Shown in pieces: positions 54,737 through 63,388 of a stretch of DNA of 64,000 nucleotides (the first letter of the stretch is position 1; each line of letters begins with the position of its first letter). The notes under the pieces were generated by a model. That model saw nothing but the letters and a program-made list of their open reading frames with translations, was not told the origin of the DNA and did no database searches. The DNA comes from CAYGSN01 sp964352675. GTDB lineage: Bacteria; Pseudomonadota; Alphaproteobacteria; Micavibrionales; Micavibrionaceae. The position numbers and the translations under genes are program-made. The stretch is taken from positions 56,191 to 120,190 of the forward strand of contig CAYGSN010000002.1 of the NCBI GenBank assembly GCA_964352675.1. The letters are read 5' to 3'.

Positions 54737-55273
54737 ATGGCCACACCCCACACAACAGGTATAGAAGATGCGGGACTTCACGATCCCGGTTTATTGGGCG
54801 ATACCGGCTTTTGGCTGTTAATTTCCTTTGTTATTTTCGCCTTCATTCTCTGGCGCAAAGGTAAGACGAGCTTCACCTCCATGCTGGACAAGCGCATTGA
54901 GGCAATCAAAAACGATATCCAGACTGCCGAAAACCTGCATGTCGAGGCGCAGCAACTGCTGGCTCAGTACCAGCGCAAGCACCGTGACGCGGTGAAGGAA
55001 GCCGAAACCATCATCGCCAATGCAGAAAAGCACGCCCATCAAATTCAGGTTACGGCAGAAAAAGAACTGTCCGAGACCATGGCCCGCCGTGAAAAACAAT
55101 TGAGCGAGCGTCTTGAGCGTATGAAGCAAAGCGCCATAGAGGATATCCAGAGCTATGCCGCGAATCTGGCCATTGATGCAACCCGCGCGATCATTCTTGA
55201 AAAGCTCGACCAAAAATCAAGCGACAAGCTGGTCAATGAATCCATCAAGGATTTAGGCTCTAACTTCCACTAA
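54737..55273 (+). CDS. atpF: F0F1 ATP synthase subunit b
   Basis: The 178-residue stator subunit has one membrane helix near the N-terminus (GFWLLISFVIFAFILWRKG) followed by an extended helix rich in Glu, Ala and Lys (TAENLHVEAQQLLAQYQRKH). It ends the F0 cluster. The F1 genes (alpha, beta, gamma, delta, epsilon) are not in the window, which is normal for the group. Confidence 0.93.
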   Translation: MATPHTTGIEDAGLHDPGLLGDTGFWLLISFVIFAFILWRKGKTSFTSMLDKRIEAIKNDIQTAENLHVEAQQLLAQYQRKHRDAVKEAETIIANAEKHAHQIQVTAEKELSETMARREKQLSERLERMKQSAIEDIQSYAANLAIDATRAIILEKLDQKSSDKLVNESIKDLGSNFH

Positions 55274-55293
55274 TTATTGATTCTGTTAAATTC

Positions 55294-55330
55294 TTGACAG
55301 TTTATGGGAATATGGGGCATCAAACCCCAT
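55294..55330 (+). promoter_or_regulatory. TTGACA element and hairpin spanning a start codon
   Basis: TTGACA lies at 55294-55299. Inverted repeat ATGGGG (55312-55317)/CCCCAT (55325-55330) forms a 6-bp stem with 7-nt loop that includes the AT of the ATG at 55329. No Shine-Dalgarno sequence is seen. With 17-nt spacing the -10 would be GCATCA, a poor match. A leaderless message or a hairpin-gated start are possible readings. Confidence 0.35.
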
Positions 55331-55856
55331 GCTTCAACATGAGCAACAGCTTGCCCGGCAAATCCCGGATGATATCGCCGCAGAAGCCCGCGATCTGGCG
55401 GAGCGCGTGCGCGACCTTGCCCGGCGCTGCGAAGAGGTAAGCGCCTCATCGGCCTCCCTTGGCGCTCTGAGAGAATTTTTCCGAGGCGCCCATGGCGTCC
55501 TTGAGATAGAAAACGAGCACGTTCCTACAATTGATGAATTCCTTGCAGCAGACGATGAAGAAGTCCTTGAGCGTTGGGAGCCGTTTCACCTCTCGGCGAT
55601 TTTCGCGGCGAATGGCGGGTATAAATTCCCCGATGGTGAGTCGATGAAGAAATTCGCGAAGCGGGCTTCGGATATTATGCGCCACTGGGGACTCAGCGTC
55701 ACATCGCCGTCTATTAACTACAAAGGGAAGTTGGTGGCCTCAATGGCCAACGAAGGCCGCTACTGCTACTTCCGCATCCAAGACAAGAAAGGCTCAGGTC
55801 GCGGCACCAGAGACACAGCCTTCTGCCTGCCATCGGGAATGTATCTCGTCCGATAA
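55329..55856 (+). CDS. Hypothetical protein
   Basis: I do not recognise this 175-residue protein. The N-terminal half is helical and charged (AAEARDLAERVRDLARRCEEV). The C-terminal half looks alpha/beta, with NYKGKLVASMANEGRYCYFRI and CLPSGMYLVR at the end. There is no signal peptide or membrane helix. The start codon lies within a small hairpin and lacks a ribosome binding site. It lies between the F0 operon and nadD. Confidence 0.6.
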   Translation: MLQHEQQLARQIPDDIAAEARDLAERVRDLARRCEEVSASSASLGALREFFRGAHGVLEIENEHVPTIDEFLAADDEEVLERWEPFHLSAIFAANGGYKFPDGESMKKFAKRASDIMRHWGLSVTSPSINYKGKLVASMANEGRYCYFRIQDKKGSGRGTRDTAFCLPSGMYLVR

Positions 55857-55928
55857 AAACAATAGACAAAGCGCCGCCTATCCGTAATGCTGTAGGGGTT
55901 CGGACCCACAAGATTTAAAGCCCTTCCC

Positions 55929-56555
55929 GTGCCTTCAGTTTTTACAAAGCCGCATATCCTCAACTCCCCGCGCTGGAACGGCTTGCGGATCGGTCTGCTG
56001 GGCGGATCGTTCAATCCTCCGCATGAAGGGCATGTACATATCTCACTGGCGGCGCTCAAGGGATTGCAACTGGATTTTGTCTGGTGGCTGGTGACGCCGC
56101 AAAATCCGATCAAGGAAGAAACGCCGCTAAGCCTCGATGAGCGCACGCACCTTTGCGAAAGACTGACCGCCTCTCATCCCAAAATTATCGTGAGCGATAT
56201 CGAAGCGGAGCTAAACACTGCCATCACCTATTTCACCATTCAAAAGCTCAAGCGGCGCTATCCTAAAACCAACTTCGTCTGGATCAGCGGCATGGATAAC
56301 GCGCTCGGCCTGCATAAATGGAATCACTGGCGCGACCTTCTTTCCGAAATCTGCATGGTTCATCTGACACGCAACCCTGCGCGCAGCCTGGTAAAGTCCT
56401 GCCCGCTGCGTATGTATGAACCGCAAAAACATGTGGTTATCGATCACGGCGGCAGGCTGCCGCTCGATTCGGGTACCACATACTGGATGATGCAGAAGAA
56501 AATGGTCAATATTTCCTCTACGGCCATCCGCAACGGAACCCATAAAAATCAATAA
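55929..56555 (+). CDS. nadD: Nicotinate-nucleotide adenylyltransferase
   Basis: NadD makes nicotinate adenine dinucleotide in NAD synthesis. The 208-residue protein has the nucleotidyltransferase motif GGSFNPPHEGHVHI with HxGH, and SxTxxR-like NISSTAIRNG at the C-terminus. The frame starts with GTG 55929 (MPSVFTKPHI); no better in-frame start is visible. The nadD-rsfS-rlmH order is widely conserved. Confidence 0.94.
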   Translation: MPSVFTKPHILNSPRWNGLRIGLLGGSFNPPHEGHVHISLAALKGLQLDFVWWLVTPQNPIKEETPLSLDERTHLCERLTASHPKIIVSDIEAELNTAITYFTIQKLKRRYPKTNFVWISGMDNALGLHKWNHWRDLLSEICMVHLTRNPARSLVKSCPLRMYEPQKHVVIDHGGRLPLDSGTTYWMMQKKMVNISSTAIRNGTHKNQ

Positions 56556-56605
56556 CTTAACCTCTAAAACGCCCTCTTCGCAGGCGCACAAACGGACTCT
56601 TTTCT

Positions 56606-56634
56606 TTGGTGAATCTACAAAAATAGCTTATAAT
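56606..56634 (+). promoter_or_regulatory. Promoter with perfect TATAAT for the candidate small RNA
   Basis: TTGGTG (56606-56611), 17 nt, then TATAAT (56629-56634). The -10 is perfect; the -35 keeps TTG. Transcription would begin near 56641. Confidence 0.6.
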
Positions 56635-56640
56635 GGAAGT

Positions 56641-56780
56641 ATGAGTTGTAGCAGTCAGTATGTCAGAATGACGGAAAGAAGGGCTGGATGAGAGCAAAAG
56701 CTTTCAAGTCTCCCGTTTATGAACGTGACATTCCGATATCGTCTCTACCCCACGCTGAGCCTTGTTGCTCGGCTTTTTTT
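56641..56780 (+). ncRNA. Candidate small RNA between nadD and rsfS
   Basis: The segment is bounded by a TATAAT promoter and an intrinsic terminator, giving about 140 nt. Inside, GAGAGC-AAAA-GCTTTC (56690-56705 region) can form a stem with tetraloop, and TCAGAATG can partly pair with CATTCCGA. It does not match any RNA class I recognise (not tmRNA, SRP RNA, RNase P RNA). Tiny open frames of 16 and 47 codons exist but the second runs through the terminator. It could instead be an attenuated leader of rsfS. Confidence 0.45.
56754..56780 (+). terminator. Intrinsic terminator upstream of rsfS
   Basis: GCTGAGC (56754-56760), loop CTTGTT and GCTCGGC (56767-56773) form a 7-bp stem with one GU pair, followed by seven Ts (56774-56780). 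This is a strong Rho-independent terminator reading rightward. It lies 44 nt before the rsfS start. Confidence 0.8.
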
Positions 56781-56824
56781 ATGCTACATCGCATCTATCC
56801 ATCTTTTGAAAGGAGGCACACGCC

Positions 56825-57214
56825 ATTTTAACCTATGAACCCTATGGGGCCATTGCCCCGAACGAGCTGAAAACTCTTGTCGAGAAGTCGTTAGACGCAG
56901 ACAAGGCTACTGATATCGTAACGATCGCCCTGGATGATCAAAGCGGCCTCGCCGACTACATGGTTATCGCTTCGGGCACCTCCTCCCGACATGTAAATGC
57001 GCTGGCGAAAAAGCTGAAAGATAAGCTGAGCATACGCGGCGTAAAGAATTTGCGTGTGGACGGGCTGGCCCAGTCGGACTGGGTTGTGATTGATGCAGGA
57101 GATGTGATTATTCACCTGTTCCGCCCGGAGGTCCGCAGTTTCTACAATATGGAGAAAATGTGGGGCGCGGCGTTTCATCCCCTCGAAGTTGTGGAGCACC
57201 AAGTTAGCGCCTGA
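56825..57214 (+). CDS. rsfS: Ribosomal silencing factor RsfS, probably initiated at ATT
   Basis: RsfS binds uL14 and blocks 30S-50S joining in starvation. The family core starts with a helix and strand like LxxLVxxSLDxxKAxDIVxIxL, present here as KTLVEKSLDADKATDIVTIAL. From the in-frame stop at 56807 to the first ATG at 56960 there is no ATG, GTG or TTG. A perfect AGGAGG (56811-56816) lies 8 nt before ATT 56825, giving 129 residues. Starting at 56960 would delete this core. ATT starts are known for infC. A sequencing error (ATG to ATT) is the alternative. Confidence 0.85.
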   Translation: MLTYEPYGAIAPNELKTLVEKSLDADKATDIVTIALDDQSGLADYMVIASGTSSRHVNALAKKLKDKLSIRGVKNLRVDGLAQSDWVVIDAGDVIIHLFRPEVRSFYNMEKMWGAAFHPLEVVEHQVSA

Positions 57215-57288
57215 TAACTTCTGAGGAAGACCTTACCTTTTCCTTTCCCCCCTCTTGCAAACCGCTTGAGGCATGCGCATCATAGGGC

Positions 57289-57747
57289 ATGCTTAGAATT
57301 GATCTCATTGTTGTTGGCCGCCTCAGAAAGGGGCCCTATTTTGAATTGTGCCAGGAATACTCAAAGCGCCTTCAATGGCCAATGACAATTCATGAACTTG
57401 AAAGCAAATACACCGATTCCAGAGCCGCTACTGATGAAGAACACCGTAAGATCAAAGCCCTGATAAAAGAGCATGCTTTTGTAATTGTGATGGATGAGCG
57501 CGGCAACGGGCTGCGTTCCCTCGATTTTGCCAAGACGCTGGAAAGTTTTCAAAACTCCGGAGAAACATATATTCAGTTTATTATTGGTGGCGCAGAGGGA
57601 CTCAGTGATGAAATTCGTGGCCGGGCAAATCTGCTGCTCAGCTTTGGTCAGCAAACTTGGCCACATATGTTGGCGCGCGTTATGTTGATGGAGCAAATTT
57701 ACAGGGCGCAGCAAATTCTAGCCGGACACCCCTATCACAGAGAATAA
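57289..57747 (+). CDS. rlmH: 23S rRNA (pseudouridine1915-N3)-methyltransferase RlmH
   Basis: This 152-residue SPOUT methyltransferase acts on Psi1915 of helix 69 in 70S ribosomes. Features are the start MLRIDLIVVGRLRKGPY, FVIVMDERGNGLRS, the SAM-binding knot IIGGAEGLSDEI and the C-terminus RVMLMEQIYRAQQILAGHPYH. The length is normal. It follows rsfS after 74 nt. Confidence 0.96.
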   Translation: MLRIDLIVVGRLRKGPYFELCQEYSKRLQWPMTIHELESKYTDSRAATDEEHRKIKALIKEHAFVIVMDERGNGLRSLDFAKTLESFQNSGETYIQFIIGGAEGLSDEIRGRANLLLSFGQQTWPHMLARVMLMEQIYRAQQILAGHPYHRE

Positions 57748-57760
57748 TGTCAGATATACA

Positions 57761-58933
57761 ATGAGACTGTTTTTAATCTTTTGCTTTATCGTGCTTCTGC
57801 ACCCGCATAGATCCGCTGCCCAAAGCGTTCCTGTTCCACCCAGCAAGACCGAACGTGTTGGAAAGCTGGGGGAGCGGCTGGAGGCGGAGAAAGCAGAAAA
57901 AGAAAAACTGGAAGCCAAAGCAAAAGATATAGAGGTTGATCTGGGCAGCACGCGGGAAAAACTGATTGATATTGGCCGCTCCGTCCAGATCAATGAAAAA
58001 GAGCTACAGGAACTTGAAATTCGTATTCAAGAGCTTGCGGACAACAAAGTGAAAATCACTCAGGATCTTCAGGACGATCAGAAATCAATCAGCCGCCTTC
58101 TACTCGCTTTGCAGCGCATACGCCGCGTCCCGCCCCAGGCTCTTTTGGCGCGTCCCGGCGCTCCGCTTGCAACCGCACAAAGCGCCATGGTGATGAAAGA
58201 TATTATTCCGGCGTTAAACAATCAGGCCGCCGCGCTGAAGTTTAAAATTCAGGAATTGAATACCGTTACAGCGGATTTAAAAGCCAAACAACAAACCGCG
58301 AGGGATAAATCCGAGGATCTTAAACAGGAGCAAACCAAACTGGCTTCGCTGCTCAAGAAGCGGGAGGAACTGTATTCCAGCACACAAAGTGATCTTAAAG
58401 AGCGGCAACAGGAAGTGCAGCGCATCTCCGCCCAGGCCGACAACCTGAAAGATCTGGTGGATAAGCTGGAAGATAACAAAAAGCGCGCCGAAACCCGTAA
58501 AGCAGTACGCCAGGCCGTTCTGACCGTACCGGAAATCGTGATGCCAAATAGCGGCCAGGCCCGCCTGCCGATATCCGGTATCATACGCACGCGTTATAAC
58601 CAGCCTGATAATTTCGGTGCCCCCAGCCAGGGCATTGAAATCGAAGGCCGTGGCGGCGCTTTGGTGGTTGCACCAATGGGAGGTATCGTACGTTTCGCCG
58701 GTTTCTTCAAGAATTACGGCCAGATTGTTATACTGGAACACAAAAAAGGCTACCACAGCCTTGTTGCAGGATTGGAAAAAATTGATACAGTGGTGGGACA
58801 AAATATTTCGGCCGGGGAACCTTTGGGAACTCTCCACCAGGCAGGATCGGATAAAAAGCCGCTTCTATACTATGAACTGCGGAAAGGCGGGCGGCCCATA
58901 AACCCGTCCGAAAAATTTGCCGATTTGGGCTGA
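57761..58933 (+). CDS. EnvC-like murein hydrolase activator (degenerate M23)
   Basis: The 390-residue protein has a signal peptide (LFLIFCFIVLLHPHRSAAQ), a long coiled coil (about 30-250) and a C-terminal LytM/M23 domain (about 270-390). The catalytic metal ligands are not conserved: where active enzymes have HxxxD and HxH, this has QGIEIEGRGG and YYELRKGG. This is the pattern of EnvC, which activates periplasmic amidases at the division septum. ctpA follows, with its start 56 nt after the stop. Confidence 0.88.
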   Translation: MRLFLIFCFIVLLHPHRSAAQSVPVPPSKTERVGKLGERLEAEKAEKEKLEAKAKDIEVDLGSTREKLIDIGRSVQINEKELQELEIRIQELADNKVKITQDLQDDQKSISRLLLALQRIRRVPPQALLARPGAPLATAQSAMVMKDIIPALNNQAAALKFKIQELNTVTADLKAKQQTARDKSEDLKQEQTKLASLLKKREELYSSTQSDLKERQQEVQRISAQADNLKDLVDKLEDNKKRAETRKAVRQAVLTVPEIVMPNSGQARLPISGIIRTRYNQPDNFGAPSQGIEIEGRGGALVVAPMGGIVRFAGFFKNYGQIVILEHKKGYHSLVAGLEKIDTVVGQNISAGEPLGTLHQAGSDKKPLLYYELRKGGRPINPSEKFADLG

Positions 58934-58988
58934 TGAATATGCTGGCACTTGGATACTAACACTTACAAAAGAAAAAGGAATTTTGGTT

Positions 58989-60362
58989 ATGCGTATATAT
59001 GCATTAAGAGTTTTAAGTAGTTTTCTGATGATGGCGGCGTTGGGATTTGTTCCCACTGCTACACATGCTCAGGACCAGCGCACAGCCGGAACCCAGCCGC
59101 AGGTGGAGCTTGATTATAACGACACCTACCGCCAACTGAACCTTTTCGGTGATGTCTTCGAACGTGTCCGCGGCCAGTATGTTGATGAAATCGGCGATCA
59201 GGAGTTGATCGAACATGCGCTCAACGGCATGCTCTCTAGTCTTGACCCTCACTCGGCCTACCTTAACGAAAAAAGTTTTGATGAAATGCGCGTCAATACG
59301 CGCGGCGAATTCGGCGGATTGGGTATTGAAGTCACCATGGAAAACGGCTTTGTGAAAGTCGTCTCTCCTATTGACGACACCCCCGCTTTTCGCGCCGGTG
59401 TACAGTCAGGAGACTATATCACCCATATCGACGGGGAGCAGGTTCTAGGCCTCACCCTGAATGAGGCCGTCGATAAAATGCGCGGAAAAGTCGGCAGCAC
59501 CATCGACCTCACTCTGCGCCGTGAAAACGTGGCCGAAGCCATTGAGCTGAAAATCACACGCGATATCATTAAAATTGAATCGGTACGCCACCGCGTTGAG
59601 GGGAATGCCGGATATATCCGCATCACCACCTTCAACCAGAATACAGAAATCGGCCTGAAGAATGCGATTAAAGAAATCAAGAAGGAGTTGGGCAACAACC
59701 TGATCGGCTATGTCCTTGATCTGCGCAATAATCCTGGCGGCCTTCTGGATCAGGCCATCGCCGTGTCCGATGTATTCATGGACAAGGGCGAAATCGTTTC
59801 CACCCGTGGCCGGTATGAAGATGATACCAAGCGTGATAATGCCACCCCCGGCGATATGGCCGATGGAAAACCCATTGTCGTTTTGATCAATGGCGGCTCC
59901 GCCTCCGGCTCCGAAATTGTTGCCGGTGCGCTGCAGGACCATAAGCGTGCAATCCTGCTCGGTACAAAATCATTCGGAAAAGGCTCTGTGCAGACTGTCA
60001 TCCCCCTGCCCGGCCATGGGGCCATGCGCCTGACAACGGCGCGGTACTATACGCCCTCAGGCCGTTCGATCCAGGCCACAGGCATTGAACCGGACATCAC
60101 GGTTGAGCCTGCAAAAATTGAGGCGTTAACCGATCATCGGGTTTACGAATCCGATCTGCGCGGTGCATTGGACAACAACAATGTTAAAAAGCCGGCCAAT
60201 GATAATCAATCTGAGAAAAAACCTGAGTCCCCTGATGAGCATAAGAAAGATCAGGTTAACCCTGAAGAGGTGCAGGATTACCAGCTGCTGCGCGCTCTGG
60301 ACCTTCTCAACGGGCTGTCTTTGTATGGTCATGCTGCAGCACCCGGGCAGCCGGGCCAGTAA
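58989..60362 (+). CDS. ctpA: Carboxyl-terminal processing protease (S41 family)
   Basis: The protein has about 457 residues starting at ATG 58989, preceded by AAAGGAA. An earlier in-frame start at 58917 lies within the preceding gene and adds no family sequence. A signal peptide (LRVLSSFLMMAALGFVPTATHAQ) leads to a PDZ domain (GGLGIEVTMENGFVKVVSPI). The catalytic Ser is in NGGSASGSEIVAGAL and Lys in GTKSFGKGSVQTV. It degrades periplasmic proteins, and in relatives controls wall hydrolases. Confidence 0.94.
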   Translation: MRIYALRVLSSFLMMAALGFVPTATHAQDQRTAGTQPQVELDYNDTYRQLNLFGDVFERVRGQYVDEIGDQELIEHALNGMLSSLDPHSAYLNEKSFDEMRVNTRGEFGGLGIEVTMENGFVKVVSPIDDTPAFRAGVQSGDYITHIDGEQVLGLTLNEAVDKMRGKVGSTIDLTLRRENVAEAIELKITRDIIKIESVRHRVEGNAGYIRITTFNQNTEIGLKNAIKEIKKELGNNLIGYVLDLRNNPGGLLDQAIAVSDVFMDKGEIVSTRGRYEDDTKRDNATPGDMADGKPIVVLINGGSASGSEIVAGALQDHKRAILLGTKSFGKGSVQTVIPLPGHGAMRLTTARYYTPSGRSIQATGIEPDITVEPAKIEALTDHRVYESDLRGALDNNNVKKPANDNQSEKKPESPDEHKKDQVNPEEVQDYQLLRALDLLNGLSLYGHAAAPGQPGQ

Positions 60363-60377
60363 AAAAGGAAGAGAAAC

Positions 60378-61562
60378 GTGGCAACCGGGATAAAGCAACA
60401 TCTGGATCTCCGCGCCCTGCTCATTGGGCTTGGCGCTGTTGTTGTACTTTATGCCGGGCTATTTTCTTATGTGCTCCTGAGTTCCAACTCAACATTGAAA
60501 ACTTTGGAAGCGCGGCTGGCGGGTAAGACCACCATGGTCAGCAGAGATGACGTTACCACTGCTCCAAGCCCTGCGCTTAAGGCCGGCGACATGGTAGATA
60601 TTGATGAAGCGCACAGTGCGGCAGATGCGCCGTCTTCCCACGATGCCCGCGATCTTGAAAAGCATGAAGCCACCACGCACGAGGAACCCGCGCACCATGA
60701 GCAGGCCGATGAACAACAGGCGGAGCGTTCCGTAACGGAACCTGCAGAGGTTAAGACTGATAAAGCACCACTTGCGCCTGCTCCGCTGCCTGGTTTGTTT
60801 GAACCGGCAAAAGGAGGCTTTCTTCCCAAAGTCTCGCCGCAGGGCCTAACCCCTTTCAAGGCGTACAAAAAACCTGCGCCGGGACTATCAAAACCCTTTA
60901 TCGCTCTGGCCGTACGTGATTATGGGCTTTCAGGACAGGATGCGACTCTGGCTCTAAAAACACTACCTGCAGAGGTCAGCCTTATCCTTTCACCCTACAG
61001 CTCCGAGGCAGAGAAATGGAAAAAACAGGCGCGGCAGAACGGCCATGAACTCTGGATAGAAGTTCCGTTTGAAAATAGCGGCTTTCCGGGAAGCGATTAC
61101 GGTCCGCAAACATTGCTGAGCCGTCAAAGCCTGCAATATAACCAGAAGCGGCTGGAATGGGCGCTCACCCGCACCACTGGCTATGCGGGAGTTGCTGGTT
61201 ATATGGACGATATTTTCACAGGCGCCCGCCCCCTGCTGCAATCGCTTTTGCAGCTAAACTTCGGAAAGGGTCTGGGCTATCTTGAGCTCAATCCCAAGGG
61301 TCCGGATTTCATTGAAACGTTCGCAGCAACGAACTCTTCACCCTATATAAGAACCTCACATATTTTTGCCGATACCAATGCGGAAAAGCTTCAGGCTTAT
61401 TTTTCATCGCTGGAGCAACGAGCAAAATCAGGCGGAGGAATTGCAGTTGGAGTTCTTCCGGCTTATCCACGTGCTGTTGAAGATGCCGCAACATGGTTAA
61501 ATACTCTGAAGGCCAAAGGCATTTCCATTGCGCCCGTCTCCGCCGTTATGGCTGGATTTTAA
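60378..61562 (+). CDS. Divergent polysaccharide deacetylase family protein (YibQ-like)
   Basis: The 394-residue protein starts with GTG 60378 after GGAAGAG. A membrane anchor (LLIGLGAVVVLYAGLFSYVLL) precedes a linker rich in His, Glu and Pro. The C-terminal half is the divergent NodB-like fold: FIALAVRDYGLSGQDATLAL, LWIEVPFEN, GYAGVAGYMDD and the final IAVGVLPAYPRAVE. In many genomes this family lies with envC and ctpA, as here, implying a role in envelope glycan handling. The substrate is unknown. Confidence 0.85.
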   Translation: MATGIKQHLDLRALLIGLGAVVVLYAGLFSYVLLSSNSTLKTLEARLAGKTTMVSRDDVTTAPSPALKAGDMVDIDEAHSAADAPSSHDARDLEKHEATTHEEPAHHEQADEQQAERSVTEPAEVKTDKAPLAPAPLPGLFEPAKGGFLPKVSPQGLTPFKAYKKPAPGLSKPFIALAVRDYGLSGQDATLALKTLPAEVSLILSPYSSEAEKWKKQARQNGHELWIEVPFENSGFPGSDYGPQTLLSRQSLQYNQKRLEWALTRTTGYAGVAGYMDDIFTGARPLLQSLLQLNFGKGLGYLELNPKGPDFIETFAATNSSPYIRTSHIFADTNAEKLQAYFSSLEQRAKSGGGIAVGVLPAYPRAVEDAATWLNTLKAKGISIAPVSAVMAGF

Positions 61563-61566
61563 AAAT

Positions 61567-62037
61567 ATGAATGACGTCTCAAGCCTTCCCTACCGTCCGT
61601 GTGTAGGCATTGCGCTCTTTAACCACAAGAACAAGGTTTTTGTCGGGGAGAGGCTTGATAATCCCGGTGCGTGGCAAATGCCACAGGGCGGGATTGACCC
61701 GGGAGAAGAGATTGAGGCTGCAGCCTTTCGTGAGATGAAAGAGGAAATTGGCACCGATAAAGCAGATATCCTGAAAGTGGCGCAGCAAAAGCTGCGCTAT
61801 GATCTCCCGCCGCATCTACTTGGTCGGCTTTGGGGCGGGCAATACAGGGGACAGGAACAGAGCTGGATTGCAATGCGCTTTACCGGTTTGGACAGTGATA
61901 TAAACCTCAACAGCCACCATCCTCCTGAATTCAGAGCCTGGCAATGGGTTGCCCTACAAGATACGCCAGATCTTATTGTTCCGTTCAAACGGGAAACATA
62001 TTCCCGCGTGATCGAAATGTTTCGGGATATGCTTTAG
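61567..62037 (+). CDS. rppH: RNA pyrophosphohydrolase RppH
   Basis: RppH removes pyrophosphate from 5'-triphosphate mRNA to trigger decay. The protein has about 156 residues, starting at ATG 61567 (MNDVSSLPYRPCVGIALF). The Nudix box is complete: GGIDPGEEIEAAAFREMKEE with catalytic Glu residues. PGAWQMPQGG and WQWVALQDTPDLIVPFKR are family-typical. It is convergent with tolB (10 nt apart). Confidence 0.94.
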   Translation: MNDVSSLPYRPCVGIALFNHKNKVFVGERLDNPGAWQMPQGGIDPGEEIEAAAFREMKEEIGTDKADILKVAQQKLRYDLPPHLLGRLWGGQYRGQEQSWIAMRFTGLDSDINLNSHHPPEFRAWQWVALQDTPDLIVPFKRETYSRVIEMFRDML

Positions 62038-62047
62038 TTCACTAACT

Positions 62048-63361
62048 CTAGTTTAAAGGGCCCCAAGCCGGGTCTGAGCCATCCTGGGGCGTTTGTAGCC
62101 ATCGCTCGTTAAAGCCGGTTATATCGACTGTATACACCTTTGCCTCGCGCTGTTCGCCGCGCGGGCCAACCGGACGTTCCTTGAAGTAAGTCAGCACGCG
62201 GCCATTGGGTGACCAGCTTGGCCCCTCTACGTGATAGGCATTCGTGATCAGGCGCTCCCCGGACCCGTCCGGGCGGATCACGCCGATATAAAACTGCCCT
62301 TTGTAAAGGCGGGTAAAGGCAATCAAATCTCCACGCGGCGACCAGACAGGGTTCGCATAACGGCCTTTTTCAAACGTAATACGTTTTGTCTCGCCGCTGC
62401 CCAAGTTCATCACGTAAAGCTGCTGCGAGCCGCCACGATCAGATTCAAACACGATGCTATTGCCATCCGGTGAATAAGAAGGCGCGGTGTCGATCGCCGG
62501 ATTGCTGGTCACACGGCGCTTCTTGCGGCTGCGCAGATCCATCTCGTAAATATCGCTGTTGCCATTGCTGGCCAAACTCATCACGACCTTATTGCCGTCA
62601 GGTGAAAAGCGCGGCGAGAACGTCATGCCGGGGAAGTCGCCCAGAACCTGGCGCCGCCCGCTGGCCAGATCGTATAGATAGACACGCGGCCCCTTACCCT
62701 CGAAAGACATATAGGCGATGGTTTGCTCGGTCGGTGAAAAACGCGGGGTCAGAACGAGGCTGCGACCATCGGTTAAGTATTTATGGTTGGCGCCGTCCTG
62801 GTCCATGATCGCCAGACGCTTGATGCGTTTTTGCGGCGGGCCGTTTTCTGCAACATAGACGATACGGGTGTCAAAATACCCGTCTTCGCCGGTCAGGCGT
62901 TTGTAAATTTCATCGGAGATAATATGCGCAATACGCCGCCAGTTGTTTTCATTCGTGGTATAGGCCATGCCGATGAGTTGCTTTTGCGCAAACACGTCCC
63001 AGAGACGAAATTCAATGCGCGTACGGCCATCTGCCGTCTGTGTCGCTTTTCCAGTCACCAGTCCTTGCGTGTTTACCGCACGCCATTCATCAAAGCGCAC
63101 ACCGTCGGCTTCGATCGAATCAGTGCTCTGAACAAAAGCACGCGGGTTCACAGGCTTGAACAAGCCCGAGCGCTCCAGATTGGCGTTGATAATACCGGGT
63201 ATTTCATTGGCGTATTTTGTGCTTTGCGGCCCATCTGCATAAAAATTGGGAATAGCGATCGGCAGTGGCTGGACCGTACCACGAGTCAAATCTACCTGTA
63301 ATTCGGCATGGGCAAGGCCCGGCGATAACAACAAAATAAAAAGAAGCAGGAATTTTTTCAT
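62048..63361 (-). CDS. tolB: Tol-Pal system beta-propeller protein TolB
   Basis: TolB is periplasmic and links TolA, Pal and Lpp to keep the outer membrane attached during division. The 437-residue protein has a signal peptide (KKFLLLFILLLSPGLAHA), the N-terminal TolB_N domain and a six-bladed propeller with repeats such as SPTEQTIAYMSFEG, SPDGNKVVMSLASNG and SPDGNSIVFESDRGG. It lies 27 nt after tolA. No pal gene follows; the convergent rppH does. Confidence 0.96.
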   Translation of the reverse strand: MKKFLLLFILLLSPGLAHAELQVDLTRGTVQPLPIAIPNFYADGPQSTKYANEIPGIINANLERSGLFKPVNPRAFVQSTDSIEADGVRFDEWRAVNTQGLVTGKATQTADGRTRIEFRLWDVFAQKQLIGMAYTTNENNWRRIAHIISDEIYKRLTGEDGYFDTRIVYVAENGPPQKRIKRLAIMDQDGANHKYLTDGRSLVLTPRFSPTEQTIAYMSFEGKGPRVYLYDLASGRRQVLGDFPGMTFSPRFSPDGNKVVMSLASNGNSDIYEMDLRSRKKRRVTSNPAIDTAPSYSPDGNSIVFESDRGGSQQLYVMNLGSGETKRITFEKGRYANPVWSPRGDLIAFTRLYKGQFYIGVIRPDGSGERLITNAYHVEGPSWSPNGRVLTYFKERPVGPRGEQREAKVYTVDITGFNERWLQTPQDGSDPAWGPLN

Positions 63362-63388
63362 GGCCGTCTCTTTCTTAAAATATCTGTT

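Noticed and set aside
55895..55915. T-arm-like GGGTTCGGACCC before nadD
   Set aside because: No acceptor, anticodon or D arm flanks it, so it is not a tRNA.
56688..56831. 47-codon open frame between nadD and rsfS
   Set aside because: It runs through a strong intrinsic terminator and is not family-like; it is more likely incidental to the RNA or leader.
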